The notes below the pieces were generated by a model, which did no database searches, was not told the DNA's origin, and saw only the letters and a program-made list of their open reading frames with translations. The translations under genes were made by a program, and so were the position numbers. A stretch of DNA of 64,000 nt, from assembly GCA_964442495.1 (NCBI GenBank), contig CAYTZN010000012.1, positions 7,054 through 71,053 on the forward strand, given 5' to 3'. The stretch comes from CAYTZN01 sp964442495. Its GTDB lineage: Bacteria > Pseudomonadota > Gammaproteobacteria > Legionellales > Legionellaceae. This document shows, piece after piece, positions 1 through 9,184 of this stretch (positions are counted from its first letter, which is position 1; the number at the start of each line of letters is the position of its first letter).

Positions 1-281
1 TGGTGCACTTGATACTCGTTTCCCCCCCAAAAGGCTCTCAAGGTGATTTTGGTCTAACCACGTCGCATGAAATAGAAAATAGTCCTCAAACCTATACTTT
101 TTCTGGAGTTGCCGCGTATCGCCCTGAGATTTTTCAAAACATGAAGAACGGACGATACTCTATTACGCCCTTGCTACGACAATTAGCAAACAATAAAAAG
201 GTCACTGGAGAAATTTATCAAGGCATCTGGATAGATATTGGCACACCTGAACGCCTGCGGCTTGCTAATCAGACGAGCTAA
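1..281 (+). CDS. C-terminal part of a MurU-like sugar-1-phosphate nucleotidyltransferase (cut by window edge)
   Basis: The reading frame is open at the left edge and ends at a TAA, so only about 92 C-terminal residues are visible. They fit the end of a small nucleotidyltransferase of the GlmU/RmlA/MurU fold. The segment around 'YTFSGVAAYRPEIF' matches the usual 'fTFsGigvyrPelF' block, and 'GIWIDIGTPERLRLAN' is the family's closing 'W.DiGTpeRL' motif. MurU couples UTP to N-acetylmuramate-1-phosphate in peptidoglycan recycling, but hexose-1-phosphate enzymes share these motifs. The ORF's apparent first codon is internal to the gene. The fold is well supported; the exact substrate is inference because the N-terminal half is missing. 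Confidence 0.75.
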   Translation, partial: VHLILVSPPKGSQGDFGLTTSHEIENSPQTYTFSGVAAYRPEIFQNMKNGRYSITPLLRQLANNKKVTGEIYQGIWIDIGTPERLRLANQTS

Positions 282-313
282 TCAGCAAGAGTAGGCGCGT
301 TTCATTATCGTCA

Positions 314-1027
314 TTAGCTCCCCGCCATGGACGAGCCCGCTCCAGAAGTACCAGCTGCTGAAGGTCCGGAATCAGGGCCTTCCCGCTTGGGATATTCAAG
401 CTGATTTGCATTAAGTTTCATCGATTTATAATGGGTGTCAACGAAGGCGGCAACGCCTGATTTTTTATCAACCACTTTTTCACGCAGGGTTTCAGCAGAC
501 GCCCTTACAGGAGTTTGTGTTGCAGGTGTACCTTCATAAATCACCCCTCCCCGACTAAACATTTTATTTTCAGCTAACCACGCATTGAATATATCGTCCA
601 TCGCTTGAGAAGCATTGCTATCAAGATCGTTTCCATTAGCTGCATACCGTCGCACAAATTCTGAATCATCACTGATGGCAAAATCGAAGTCGATGGCTTT
701 TTCCTTAACCACATCAAATGCTTTAACAGCATCTTTAAGGAGAAACTCAAGGTAGGCGTCTGGCGGTGCTTTTCCACCCCAAATGTCCCCACCTGAGTTA
801 GCAGATATGATGTAGTCACGGTAAGCGGCTATAGGTTTCAGCACATTTTCCTCAATAGACTCGGTACGCATTTTAGCCGCATCGAAGATACTAACAAGAC
901 GATTATACAAATAACTTAATGCACCTTCTGATTTAAATTGCATACATTTTGTAATCGTGTCTGAATCAGGCAAATAAGCCATTTTTCCCCGTGGCTTAAC
1001 CAAGGGCAAATCTTTTCCGCTTTTCAT
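314..1027 (-). CDS. Orphan protein, possible Dot/Icm effector
   Basis: A 237-residue protein I do not recognise. It has no signal peptide or membrane segment and is predicted mostly helical. The last 20 or so residues are a flexible Gly/Ser/Ala tail ending in 'SSMAGS'. Short, small-residue and Ser-rich C-termini are common in type IVB secretion substrates of Legionella, so an effector role is possible, but nothing here shows it directly. It stands alone, converging on the MurU-like gene with a 32-bp gap and followed upstream by fadE on the same strand after about 110 bp. The start is preceded on its strand by an AGAGGAAT ribosome-binding sequence. Confidence 0.6.
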   Translation of the reverse strand: MKSGKDLPLVKPRGKMAYLPDSDTITKCMQFKSEGALSYLYNRLVSIFDAAKMRTESIEENVLKPIAAYRDYIISANSGGDIWGGKAPPDAYLEFLLKDAVKAFDVVKEKAIDFDFAISDDSEFVRRYAANGNDLDSNASQAMDDIFNAWLAENKMFSRGGVIYEGTPATQTPVRASAETLREKVVDKKSGVAAFVDTHYKSMKLNANQLEYPKREGPDSGPSAAGTSGAGSSMAGS

Positions 1028-1135
1028 ATACCATTCCTCTTACACAAAAGGGGACCATTACATAACATTATAACAAATCAATAAGATATATTTCTGTCAT
1101 TATTGATTTGTTATCCGTTAAAAAATTGTAAAAAT

Positions 1136-3574
1136 TTAGTCCAAAGGAGTGGGGAGCTCATCTGTAACAGACGCAAAGGTTTTCTTTTTCATCGATTCAA
1201 ATGTAAATTCATCCACCTGCATCGCATCCCAACGCGCTTTTTCAACGGCAACTAGATCATTCATCTCTGATTGAGTTAGCTCGCCTTTACTGACTTTTTC
1301 AACCAATTTTTCCTTTAAGCTTCCTGCCGTATAGCGCTTTAGATCATGGATTTTTTTATAAAGCGGCGCATGCTTAAGAATAAGTTGTAATGCATGCTCC
1401 ATTTTATCAACAGCCTCCTTTGCATCACCACTTAAATAAATCGATTGAAGCACTTCCTCTCGATAAGCATTATTTTCCGTCATCAGGCTTGCCAATTGAT
1501 GATCCAACTTATCACTTGGGTAGCGCATACTTTGCCCCCAAGGGAAAGCCAGGAGCCGAACCACAAAACCAAGCCCACGCGCTGGAAAATTTTTACAGAA
1601 AGCAATCATTGAATGCTGAGCATGGTACAAACAGTAGGTCACAGCCCATTTAGCATGCAATTGCTGAGCGGATTGCTCATCATGCTGCTGACAGTGTCGA
1701 AGAGCGGCCATTGCCATGTATAAATAGGACATACCATCAGCAAGCCTGGCGGATAAACGTTCTTTGCGTTTTAAATCACCGCCTAAATAAATCAATGATA
1801 GATCCGCTAACCAAGAAAAAGCATAACTCAAGCGTGCCAAACGTTGATACTCTCTATGTAGCGAGCTTTTGGGAGCCACAATCAACAAACCCCCAGTCCA
1901 GGCTGAACAAACGGTTTTTGCAAAATTTTGTAAAAAATAACAAACATGTCGCCAAATTAACCCTCTAAAGGCGGGTTTATCTTGATTAGAAACAGCATAA
2001 AACTCCTGCCGTACAAACGGATGGCACGCCATGGAACCCTGTCCAAATATCAATAAATTACGTGACATGATATTTGCGCCTTCTACCGTAATGGAAATAG
2101 GAATCCCTTGGTAGTAATTAGTCATATAATTGCGTGGCCCAACAACAACCGTTCGCCCCGCATGCACGTCCATCGATGCATTTATCACGATACGCGCCAA
2201 TTCCGTGTTGAAATATTTAGTAATTGCAGACGCCACAGACGGTTTTTTATGTTCATTTACAGCGGCAACCGTTAATAATCGGGTGGTATTTATAAGATAG
2301 TTTAACCCAGCAATTTCGGCTAACTTTTCTTCAATACCTTCAAATTGAGCAATTTCAACGCTGAATTGCCGACGAATCCGCGCAAATGCACCGGTAGTGA
2401 TATAAGCCACCGAGGAAGATGCAGCCCCCAAGGCTGGTAAAGAAATAGAGCGACCAATAGAAAGGCACTCGACCAACATCTGCCAACCTTTACCGGCTTT
2501 TTCTTGCCCACCAATGATACTGCTAATAGGAACAAAAATATTTTCACCACGAATGGTACCGTTCATAAAGGGCTGATCTGCAGGCAAATGGCGATTACCT
2601 ATTTCTAAATGTTCTGTATCGCGAGGAATAAGCAAACAGGTAATACCCTCACTACCTTGCCCTTTAAGCAAACCCTCAGGGTCTTTAAGCTTAACGGCAA
2701 GACCTATCAGAGTAGCGACGGGTGATAATGTAATCCAGCGCTTGTTCAACGTCAGCATAAGGCCCAAAATGGACTTACCACCCACCTTCTTCATCACCAC
2801 CAAGGCTTCAGATTTAATGGATGTCGCATCACTGCCTGCATCAGGTTCTGTTAAAGCAAAACAAGGAATATCTATACCTTTAGCAAGCCTTGGCAGATAG
2901 TGAGCTTTTTGCTCATCTGTTCCATAATGTTGAAGTAATTCACCTGGCCCTAGGGAGTTAGGCACCATCACAGTTACAGCTGCAACGCCTGAGCGACTAG
3001 CAATTTTCATTACCACATCAGAATGCGCACGTGCCGAAAACCCTTTGCCACCAAACTCTTTTGCAATGACTAAACCAAAAAATCCCTTTTCCTTCATAAA
3101 TGCCCACACATTGGAGGGTAAATCGTGTGCCTGACTAATTTCCCATTCATTCAGCATTGAACAGAGTGCTTCTGTTTCATTATCAATAAAATGCTGCTCT
3201 TCTTGGGTAAGATCTGTTGAAATTGCGGATAGTTTTTCCCAATCGGGTGTACCTGTGAAGATATCTTTTTCTAACCACGTATCCCCTGCATTTAATGCTT
3301 CTTCTTCCGTTTTAGATAGCTTAGGAATAGATTTAATCGCACGTTGAAATAAAAAATCACTAATAATATTCCGAAGCACTTCTACCCGTAGAATTAAAAC
3401 CACACCCAAAATAGATACCCAGAGAATAGTGCCTACAACCAAAGGAAACCCTGTGTAATACGTGGCAATAGCTAAATAGACCACACTCCCTATTTCCCAT
3501 ATTCGCGGGCTCATTAAACGATAGAGCACGATTAGTGAAAATACTAAATACAATAAGAACAAAACAATACCCAT
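1136..3574 (-). CDS. fadE: Acyl-CoA dehydrogenase FadE
   Basis: First step of fatty-acid beta-oxidation: FAD-dependent formation of trans-2-enoyl-CoA. Two hydrophobic N-terminal segments (about residues 2-50) match the membrane-anchored FadE class. They are followed by the acyl-CoA dehydrogenase N-terminal, middle ('CFALTEPDAGSDATS' flavin-site motif) and C-terminal domains, then the long C-terminal extension typical of FadE. I placed the start at 3574 rather than 3610 because AAGGGA lies 6 nt upstream of that ATG. This gives 812 residues, close to the roughly 814 of Escherichia coli FadE. It is monocistronic and divergent from the gene at 3726. Fatty-acid oxidation would suit growth on host lipids, which is inference. 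Confidence 0.93.
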   Translation of the reverse strand: MGIVLFLLYLVFSLIVLYRLMSPRIWEIGSVVYLAIATYYTGFPLVVGTILWVSILGVVLILRVEVLRNIISDFLFQRAIKSIPKLSKTEEEALNAGDTWLEKDIFTGTPDWEKLSAISTDLTQEEQHFIDNETEALCSMLNEWEISQAHDLPSNVWAFMKEKGFFGLVIAKEFGGKGFSARAHSDVVMKIASRSGVAAVTVMVPNSLGPGELLQHYGTDEQKAHYLPRLAKGIDIPCFALTEPDAGSDATSIKSEALVVMKKVGGKSILGLMLTLNKRWITLSPVATLIGLAVKLKDPEGLLKGQGSEGITCLLIPRDTEHLEIGNRHLPADQPFMNGTIRGENIFVPISSIIGGQEKAGKGWQMLVECLSIGRSISLPALGAASSSVAYITTGAFARIRRQFSVEIAQFEGIEEKLAEIAGLNYLINTTRLLTVAAVNEHKKPSVASAITKYFNTELARIVINASMDVHAGRTVVVGPRNYMTNYYQGIPISITVEGANIMSRNLLIFGQGSMACHPFVRQEFYAVSNQDKPAFRGLIWRHVCYFLQNFAKTVCSAWTGGLLIVAPKSSLHREYQRLARLSYAFSWLADLSLIYLGGDLKRKERLSARLADGMSYLYMAMAALRHCQQHDEQSAQQLHAKWAVTYCLYHAQHSMIAFCKNFPARGLGFVVRLLAFPWGQSMRYPSDKLDHQLASLMTENNAYREEVLQSIYLSGDAKEAVDKMEHALQLILKHAPLYKKIHDLKRYTAGSLKEKLVEKVSKGELTQSEMNDLVAVEKARWDAMQVDEFTFESMKKKTFASVTDELPTPLD

Positions 3575-3725
3575 GTTAATCCCTTCTTCGATATGTGTTA
3601 GCAAACGCACTAGACTGAGCTAAAAACGAATATTTGTCGAGATTTGAGCTGAATAAATTAATTAAAATAATTTATTCAATGCTTGCATTGATGTTCAGAA
3701 TACCCTAGCGTTAAATTTTATAAAG

Positions 3726-4358
3726 ATGACTCTCATCATGAATAAGCGTTTTATTTGGAATTTTGAGCTTAACATAAACGCCCCGCCACATTTAGACATA
3801 CCTGAAGCCATGGGTAGCGATGTGGGCCGATGGGAGTCGCGATTTTTTTGGCCAGAAAATAGCATCATTGTTTTAAATGGCTTAAACGAGCATTTTTTAG
3901 CCTTATCTCAATATCAAATAAAACACAGAGAAGATACCTACTATTTAATCCCCAATACTGATTACAATATTAAAACACGCCGTGAACAACTTTTTTATAA
4001 GCCAATATTGACCCAAAAATCTGGCACAGTATCTTATGGAAAAAAAATCAATCTGGAAGAACTTCCTCTCAACATGCATCTTCCCAACATAAAAGAAAAA
4101 GATGTGCAAACACTTATGACCCGTATTCGAAAGGAGGGGATTAAAATCCACGTTGAGAAAGAAGCGTTAATTTATAAATTTGACACAACACCTCCGACTA
4201 AACTAGAAATAGCACGGCTTTGTGTCGCAGATAAAAACTACTATAGTGCAAGTATCGAATCCCATTCCATGGTATTAGTAGAATCATTGAGTAAACAAAT
4301 AATCCCACATGGAATGGCCTCTGACTATGTTCAATTTCTTAGAAACATATCAAAATAA
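3726..4358 (+). CDS. Uncharacterised protein, possibly CYTH-like
   Basis: A 210-residue soluble protein with no signal peptide. The N-terminal half alternates strands and charged residues. Segments such as 'FLALSQYQIKHRED', 'YYLIPNTDYNIKTRRE' and 'LFYKPILTQKSG' resemble the sequence rhythm of CYTH triphosphatases (paired R/K residues on barrel strands). I do not see a clean N-terminal ExExK motif, so the resemblance is weak. The gene lies 20 bp upstream of a chromate-type transporter and about 630 bp upstream of polyphosphate kinase, all on the same strand. That makes a polyphosphate or triphosphate link tempting but unproven. An alternative start is the ATG at 3738. Confidence 0.55.
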   Translation: MTLIMNKRFIWNFELNINAPPHLDIPEAMGSDVGRWESRFFWPENSIIVLNGLNEHFLALSQYQIKHREDTYYLIPNTDYNIKTRREQLFYKPILTQKSGTVSYGKKINLEELPLNMHLPNIKEKDVQTLMTRIRKEGIKIHVEKEALIYKFDTTPPTKLEIARLCVADKNYYSASIESHSMVLVESLSKQIIPHGMASDYVQFLRNISK

Positions 4359-4378
4359 CAAAAGTTGGCTAACTATTC

Positions 4379-4924
4379 GTGCCTAAGGCGGCTATGCAAA
4401 CACTTTTCTCTATCATGTATAGTTTTGGAAAAATTGGTTTTATTTCACTAGGCGGTGGAAATTCCATGTTAAAGCTATTGGAATATGAAGCCGTCAGCTA
4501 TCGGCATTGGATAGGACAAGAAGAATTTATTAACATGGTGGGCAGTAGTTTTTTATTTCCGGGATTAACCGCGGTCAAACTTGCTGCTCTAATTGGCTAT
4601 AAAGCTGCGGGAATGCTTGGTTTGATAGTGGCAGTCCTCTGCCTAAATTTACCAGGTTTAATATTAGCCCTTTTTGGTTATAAATGGTTAACCAGTAATA
4701 ATGGCCCCATGACCCATAAAATCATGGTTTCAGTCCAGTATGGGTCTTTAGCACTGCTTGCTGCAGCCTCTTACTCCATTGCTGAGGGCGTAGTGGCAAC
4801 TTATTATTCGTTGCCATTGGTATTGGCTTGTGTATGTTTTTTCTTGGCCCTTGCCTTCCTACAGTTATCCCCCTTCTGGGGATTTATTGGCTTTATTGGC
4901 ATATGTTTTTTTCTAGTGCGATAA
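4379..4924 (+). CDS. Single-domain chromate-type transporter (CHR family)
   Basis: An inner-membrane protein of about 181 residues with five or six hydrophobic segments. The N-terminal 'FGKIGFISLGGGNSMLKLLE' and the following 'W...EEF.....S.LFPGLTAVKLAALIGYKAAG' are hallmark CHR-domain motifs. Full-length ChrA has two such domains fused; short CHR proteins usually occur as adjacent pairs. No second half lies next to this gene, so it is either an unusual solo protein or its partner is elsewhere. It starts with GTG at 4379 (an ATG at 4394 is the alternative), 20 bp after the preceding gene, suggesting co-transcription. Substrate is uncertain; chromate is only the family's best-known anion. Confidence 0.8.
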   Translation: MPKAAMQTLFSIMYSFGKIGFISLGGGNSMLKLLEYEAVSYRHWIGQEEFINMVGSSFLFPGLTAVKLAALIGYKAAGMLGLIVAVLCLNLPGLILALFGYKWLTSNNGPMTHKIMVSVQYGSLALLAAASYSIAEGVVATYYSLPLVLACVCFFLALAFLQLSPFWGFIGFIGICFFLVR

Positions 4925-4991
4925 ACAGGACTATCAACTTGTCTTAGGGTAATGATTTACCTTAAATAAAGGATTTTTTTGGGAGCCAAAT

Positions 4992-7091
4992 GTGACAACT
5001 TCACTGGACTGTTCAACTTATTATATTAACCGCGAGTTCACGGCGTTAGCCTTTAATGAACGGGTTCTCCAATTAGCTAAAGACGAGCGAGTACCGCTGC
5101 TCGAGCGCATGCGTTATTTATGTATCTGTAGCAGTAATTTAGACGAGTTTTTTGAAATTCGGGTTGCGGGCTTACGGGAAAAAATTGCTATTTCCTCACC
5201 AAAATTAAGCATTGATGGCCTCTCTGCAGAGGAAGTACTAAGTCAACTGAGTAAAAAAACTCATTTGTTGATCGACGAACTTTATACCATTTTCAATACA
5301 AAGCTGTTACCCGCGTTGCAAAAAGAAAACATCCATTTTTATGATGCTGAAGAGTGGACTGATGACATTCATTTGTGGGCCAAACATTATTTCAAAAACG
5401 AGGTATTGCCCATTGTTAGCCCTATTGCTCTTGACCTAGCTCATCCTTTTCCTCGCTTATTTAACAAGAGTTTGAATTTTATCGTGTCGCTAAGCGGTAC
5501 AGACGCATTTGACCGCAACATTAATTATGCGGTTATCCATGCCCCCCGCTCCTTGCCCCGTATTATCCATCTGCCCTCGGAGCTGTGTGATGAGGGAAGC
5601 CATTTTGTATATTTATCTTCTATTATCAAAACACACATTCACCGCCTTTTCCCAGGCATGGAAATCGATGGGGTCTATGCGTTTAGATTAACCCGTAACA
5701 GTGATTTATTTTTGCGCGATGAAGAAGTAGAAGATTTAGCCGCGGCAGTGCAACGGGAACTTTTTTCTCGTCACTATGGCCATGTGGTGCGTCTTGAGAT
5801 TGAAAAAAACTGCCCTGAAACCATTACAGATTTTCTATTACAAAAATACCATTTGCGTCATGAAGACGTCTACTACTGTGACGGCCCTGTTAATCTGCAA
5901 CGTTATCTAAGCGCCATTAATAAAATAAAACGTCCCGATTTAAATTATCCCGCGTTTACACCGCAATTCCCAATGTCTCCCAAGTATAAACAAAACTTAT
6001 TTGCCATTTTAGATGAACAAGATATTTTGCTTCACCATCCATTTCAAAGCTTTGAAGTAGTAATTGATTTCGTACGCCAAGCAGCGGCGGATCCAAACGT
6101 GCTCGCCATTAAACAAACCCTCTATCGTACTCATTTTAATTCGATTATGGTTCAGGCCTTGGTTGAAGCCGCGCGCTCGGGCAAAGAAGTAACTGCAGTG
6201 ATTGAGCTGAGGGCCCGATTTGACGAAGAATCAAATTTAAAACTGGCAAACCGTTTAAATGAGGCCGGGGTATTAGTCCTTTATGGCGTCGTAGGCTTTA
6301 AAACCCACGCAAAAATGACGTTGGTTGTTCGTCGCGTGCATGGGAAATTAAAACGATACGTGCATTTAGGTACCGGAAATTATCACGAACAAACCGCCAA
6401 ACTTTACACTGACTTAGGGTTGCTGACCGCACATCCCACCATTACCGCAGACACACAAATTATTTTTCAGCAACTGACAGGCCTTGGCAAGACCATTAAA
6501 CTCAAAGAGTTATCCCATTCACCGTTTACCTTGCAGAAAGTATTACTCCAATTGATTGAACAATGCTGTGCTGCTGCCGCAAATGGTGAAGATACGCAGA
6601 TCATGATTAAAGTAAACGGTTTAACTGACCTTACAATGATACAAGCACTCTATATCGCGTCCCAAGCTGGCGTTAAAATTAGTCTTATCGTTCGAGGGGT
6701 ATGCTGCCTCAGACCCGGAATCCCCGGGGTGTCTGAGAACATTAGGGTGGTATCTATTGTTGGGCGCTTCCTCGAACACCATCGCGTTTATTATTTTAAA
6801 CACGGCAATCATGAGCACTATTATTGCTCAAGTGCAGACCTTATGGAGCGTAATTTATACACGCGTATCGAAGTCATGTTCCCCATTCTGAATGAGGGCT
6901 GCCGTAAGCGGATTAAACAGGAAATTTTTAAAAATTACTTAAAAGATAATCGTGACACATGGGAAATGCAGAGCGATGGCACCTATAAGCCCATGAGAAA
7001 TGGTAAGCATAGCGCCCAGGAAAAATTATTGACCCTTTATTGTGAAACGATTTTTCCACCGTCTATCGAGCCACGTGATTATCGTCGCTGA
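4992..7091 (+). CDS. ppk: Polyphosphate kinase 1
   Basis: Makes inorganic polyphosphate reversibly from ATP, passing through a phosphohistidine. The 699-residue product has the four Ppk1 parts: N-terminal helical domain ('FNERVLQLA', 'SNLDEFFEIRVAG'), head domain, and two phospholipase-D-like catalytic domains. The 'GFKTHAKMTLVVRR' motif carries the likely phosphorylated His at residue 439, corresponding to His435 of E. coli. 'GTGNYHEQTAKLYTDLGL' and 'DLMERNLYTRIEVMFPI' are further conserved blocks. The length is normal and the start has an upstream purine-rich sequence. It follows the transporter by 67 bp. No ppx lies nearby. Polyphosphate is commonly linked to stress tolerance and stationary phase. 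Confidence 0.97.
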   Translation: MTTSLDCSTYYINREFTALAFNERVLQLAKDERVPLLERMRYLCICSSNLDEFFEIRVAGLREKIAISSPKLSIDGLSAEEVLSQLSKKTHLLIDELYTIFNTKLLPALQKENIHFYDAEEWTDDIHLWAKHYFKNEVLPIVSPIALDLAHPFPRLFNKSLNFIVSLSGTDAFDRNINYAVIHAPRSLPRIIHLPSELCDEGSHFVYLSSIIKTHIHRLFPGMEIDGVYAFRLTRNSDLFLRDEEVEDLAAAVQRELFSRHYGHVVRLEIEKNCPETITDFLLQKYHLRHEDVYYCDGPVNLQRYLSAINKIKRPDLNYPAFTPQFPMSPKYKQNLFAILDEQDILLHHPFQSFEVVIDFVRQAAADPNVLAIKQTLYRTHFNSIMVQALVEAARSGKEVTAVIELRARFDEESNLKLANRLNEAGVLVLYGVVGFKTHAKMTLVVRRVHGKLKRYVHLGTGNYHEQTAKLYTDLGLLTAHPTITADTQIIFQQLTGLGKTIKLKELSHSPFTLQKVLLQLIEQCCAAAANGEDTQIMIKVNGLTDLTMIQALYIASQAGVKISLIVRGVCCLRPGIPGVSENIRVVSIVGRFLEHHRVYYFKHGNHEHYYCSSADLMERNLYTRIEVMFPILNEGCRKRIKQEIFKNYLKDNRDTWEMQSDGTYKPMRNGKHSAQEKLLTLYCETIFPPSIEPRDYRR

Positions 7092-7148
7092 TTACCCTTT
7101 AACCATGAGCCGAGAGCTTTAGGATATTTAAAACCAAATTAACAGCCC

Positions 7149-8132
7149 CTACACAACGATCGTTTTATGTTGTTTACCGGCTTCTTCACGGGCAAGGCGT
7201 GGTACTAAGTAACCGGGCAATAAAGCTTGCAACTCGTGAAAAATAATCAGTGCCCGCTCTTCAGACACATCGAAATGAGCGGCGCCCTTCACTTTATCCA
7301 ATAAATGCAAATAGTACGGCAAAACACCACAAACAAATAAGCGCTCACTTAAGGCCGCTAAAACAGTTGCCTTATCATTAACACCTGCAAGTAGAACAGA
7401 TTGATTTAGCAAATGACAACCCACTTGGCGAAGAGCACGACAAGCCTCTAAGACATGATTATCTAACTCTTGTGCATGATTACTGTGTATGATGACAACC
7501 GGGGTTAACCTACACGTAGCCAATAACTCAGTAAAACGCGGAGTTATTCTTTCCGGTAAAACCACAGGGATACGAGTATGAATACGTAACGTTCTAAGAT
7601 GCGGTATCTCCGCTAACTGTGAAAATAACGATTGGAGCGCCGTGTCTGTGGCCATTAAGGGGTCGCCCCCACTTAAAATGACTTCATGAATGTCGGGGTC
7701 ATTTGCTATGTAATCAAGAACCGGAAGCCACCCTTTTCGACCAGGGTTATTTTCTTGATACGGAAAATGACGCCGAAAACAATAGCGACAATTGACAGCA
7801 CAAGCACCCGCTATTGTCAGTAACACCCGCCCTTGGTATTTATGAATCAGCCCACTCAAGGGGTTGCTGGTCATTTCTTCCAAGGGATCAGCCACAAAAC
7901 CATCAACGGTATTTAACTCTTGCTCTACAGCTAAGACTTGCAATAACAAAGGGTCAAAACGATTTCCTGGCTCCATCCTGGCCGCAAAGCCACGAGGAAC
8001 ACGGGTTTTAAATTGAATTTCAGCGTCTTTTGTTGTTAAATCGACAGGTAATTGAAGAAAAGCTAACAAATCAGCTGCCGATGAAAAGCCTTGGGCCAAA
8101 TTTTTTTGCCAAGAAGGCATTGATTCTCGCAT
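7149..8132 (-). CDS. epmB: EF-P beta-lysylation enzyme EpmB (lysine 2,3-aminomutase-like radical SAM protein)
   Basis: Converts (S)-alpha-lysine to (R)-beta-lysine for attachment to elongation factor P by EpmA. The radical-SAM cluster motif CxxxCxxC is present as 'CAVNCRYCFRRHFPY', followed by 'EVILSGGDPLMATD'. The 327-residue length and the short C-terminus distinguish it from the longer catabolic lysine aminomutases. It is divergent from efp across a 71-bp intergenic region, the usual EF-P context, which strongly supports the assignment. EpmA is not in the window. An in-frame ATG four codons downstream is an alternative start. Confidence 0.95.
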   Translation of the reverse strand: MRESMPSWQKNLAQGFSSAADLLAFLQLPVDLTTKDAEIQFKTRVPRGFAARMEPGNRFDPLLLQVLAVEQELNTVDGFVADPLEEMTSNPLSGLIHKYQGRVLLTIAGACAVNCRYCFRRHFPYQENNPGRKGWLPVLDYIANDPDIHEVILSGGDPLMATDTALQSLFSQLAEIPHLRTLRIHTRIPVVLPERITPRFTELLATCRLTPVVIIHSNHAQELDNHVLEACRALRQVGCHLLNQSVLLAGVNDKATVLAALSERLFVCGVLPYYLHLLDKVKGAAHFDVSEERALIIFHELQALLPGYLVPRLAREEAGKQHKTIVV

Positions 8133-8203
8133 TCAGTATACAGAATTGATAAACTGCACGGACTTTAACGAAATTGTAACAAAATCTCAACCATGGAGCA
8201 CTG

Positions 8204-8773
8204 ATGGCTACATATAGCACCAATGAATTTAAAAATGGCTTAAAAATAATGATTGATAATGCACCATGTAATATTGTTGATTGTGAATTTGTTAAACCTG
8301 GAAAAGGCCAAGCATTTACCCGCGTAAAAGTAAGAAACCTTCTTACCGGTCGCGTTGTTGAGCGAACCTATAAAGCCCATGAAACATTCCCTTCAGCCGA
8401 TGTGGTGGACGTGGAAATGCAATACCTCTATAACGATGGTGAGCTTTGGCACTTTATGGTCACCGACACATTTGAACAATACGCCGCAAGCCCTAAGTCA
8501 GTTGAAGAGGCAGCTCAGTGGCTTAAAGAACAAGACATGTGCATTGTAACGTTATGGAACAATGAGCCCTTATTAGTAATGCCACCTACATTTGTGATAT
8601 TGACCATTGTAGAAACAGATCCAGGGCTTAAAGGTGATACCTCAGGTGGCGGTGGCAAACCTGCAACATTAGATACGGGCGCCGTTGTTCGCGTTCCTCT
8701 TTTTGTGCAAACCGGTGAACTCATTAAAATCGACACTAGAAAAGGCGAATACGTATCCCGCGCTAAAGAATAA
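8204..8773 (+). CDS. efp: Elongation factor P
   Basis: Rescues ribosomes stalled at polyproline stretches by promoting peptide-bond formation from the E/P-site side. The 189-residue product has KOW-like domain I and two OB-fold domains. The modification loop 'VKPGKGQAF' places the acceptor lysine at residue 34, exactly where EpmA/EpmB act, consistent with epmB next door. The closing block 'GEYVSRAKE' is the conserved domain III end. A GGAG sequence precedes the ATG. A strong hairpin terminator follows directly. A Pro/Glu-rich small protein with a PPP run is encoded at 16210 in this same window and is the kind of product that may depend on EF-P. Confidence 0.98.
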   Translation: MATYSTNEFKNGLKIMIDNAPCNIVDCEFVKPGKGQAFTRVKVRNLLTGRVVERTYKAHETFPSADVVDVEMQYLYNDGELWHFMVTDTFEQYAASPKSVEEAAQWLKEQDMCIVTLWNNEPLLVMPPTFVILTIVETDPGLKGDTSGGGGKPATLDTGAVVRVPLFVQTGELIKIDTRKGEYVSRAKE

Positions 8774-8779
8774 TCAAAG

Positions 8780-8820
8780 AAGGGGATGAGTGAAAAAATT
8801 TACTCATCCCCTTGTTTTTA
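8780..8820 (+). terminator. Rho-independent terminator of efp
   Basis: A perfect 12-bp stem (AAGGGGATGAGT at 8780-8791 with ACTCATCCCCTT at 8802-8813) closes a 10-nt A/T loop and is followed by GTTTTTA. The left side also has A-rich sequence, so on the other strand it could help end the lipoprotein gene at 8821, although that gene's stop lies immediately beside the T-run. Confidence 0.9.
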
Positions 8821-9114
8821 TCATCGTCGACCATAACCATGATAACCACCATAACGCCCACCACCCCATCCATAACGAGAACCACCAGCCCAGTAATTAT
8901 TCCTGTATTTAGGTAAGTAATCATAACGTGATTCCCAGTAGGAAGGCGTATAGCTACCATAAGTACCATCCCCTACATAACCCGCATACCCTATAGAGTA
9001 TGTATTGTAATATCCAGGACTATAGGGACCACCAGTATCTGCTGTGTCCACCGCGCAACTACTCATTAATGTGGCAGAAGAAACAATACAAAGAGCCAAC
9101 ATTGTTTTTTTCAT
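8821..9114 (-). CDS. Gly/Tyr-rich small lipoprotein
   Basis: A 97-residue exported protein. The N-terminus is a lipoprotein signal peptide with lipobox LMSSC; the predicted acylated Cys is residue 20. The mature part is strongly enriched in Gly, Tyr and Ser ('RYGWGGGRYGGYHGYGRR' at the end), a low-complexity aromatic and basic composition seen in surface or adhesive proteins and in disordered periplasmic lipoproteins. I recognise no domain. It converges on efp and is a separate transcription unit. A purine-rich GGAAGC sequence lies upstream of the ATG. Its function is unknown; the reading frame is credible because of the clean signal peptide and terminator spacing. Confidence 0.75.
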   Translation of the reverse strand: MKKTMLALCIVSSATLMSSCAVDTADTGGPYSPGYYNTYSIGYAGYVGDGTYGSYTPSYWESRYDYLPKYRNNYWAGGSRYGWGGGRYGGYHGYGRR

Positions 9115-9184
9115 GAACGCTTCCTTGCATACATTATGTATATAAATTATGCGTCATGATTTCATATTTCGCAAATGCGGCCTG

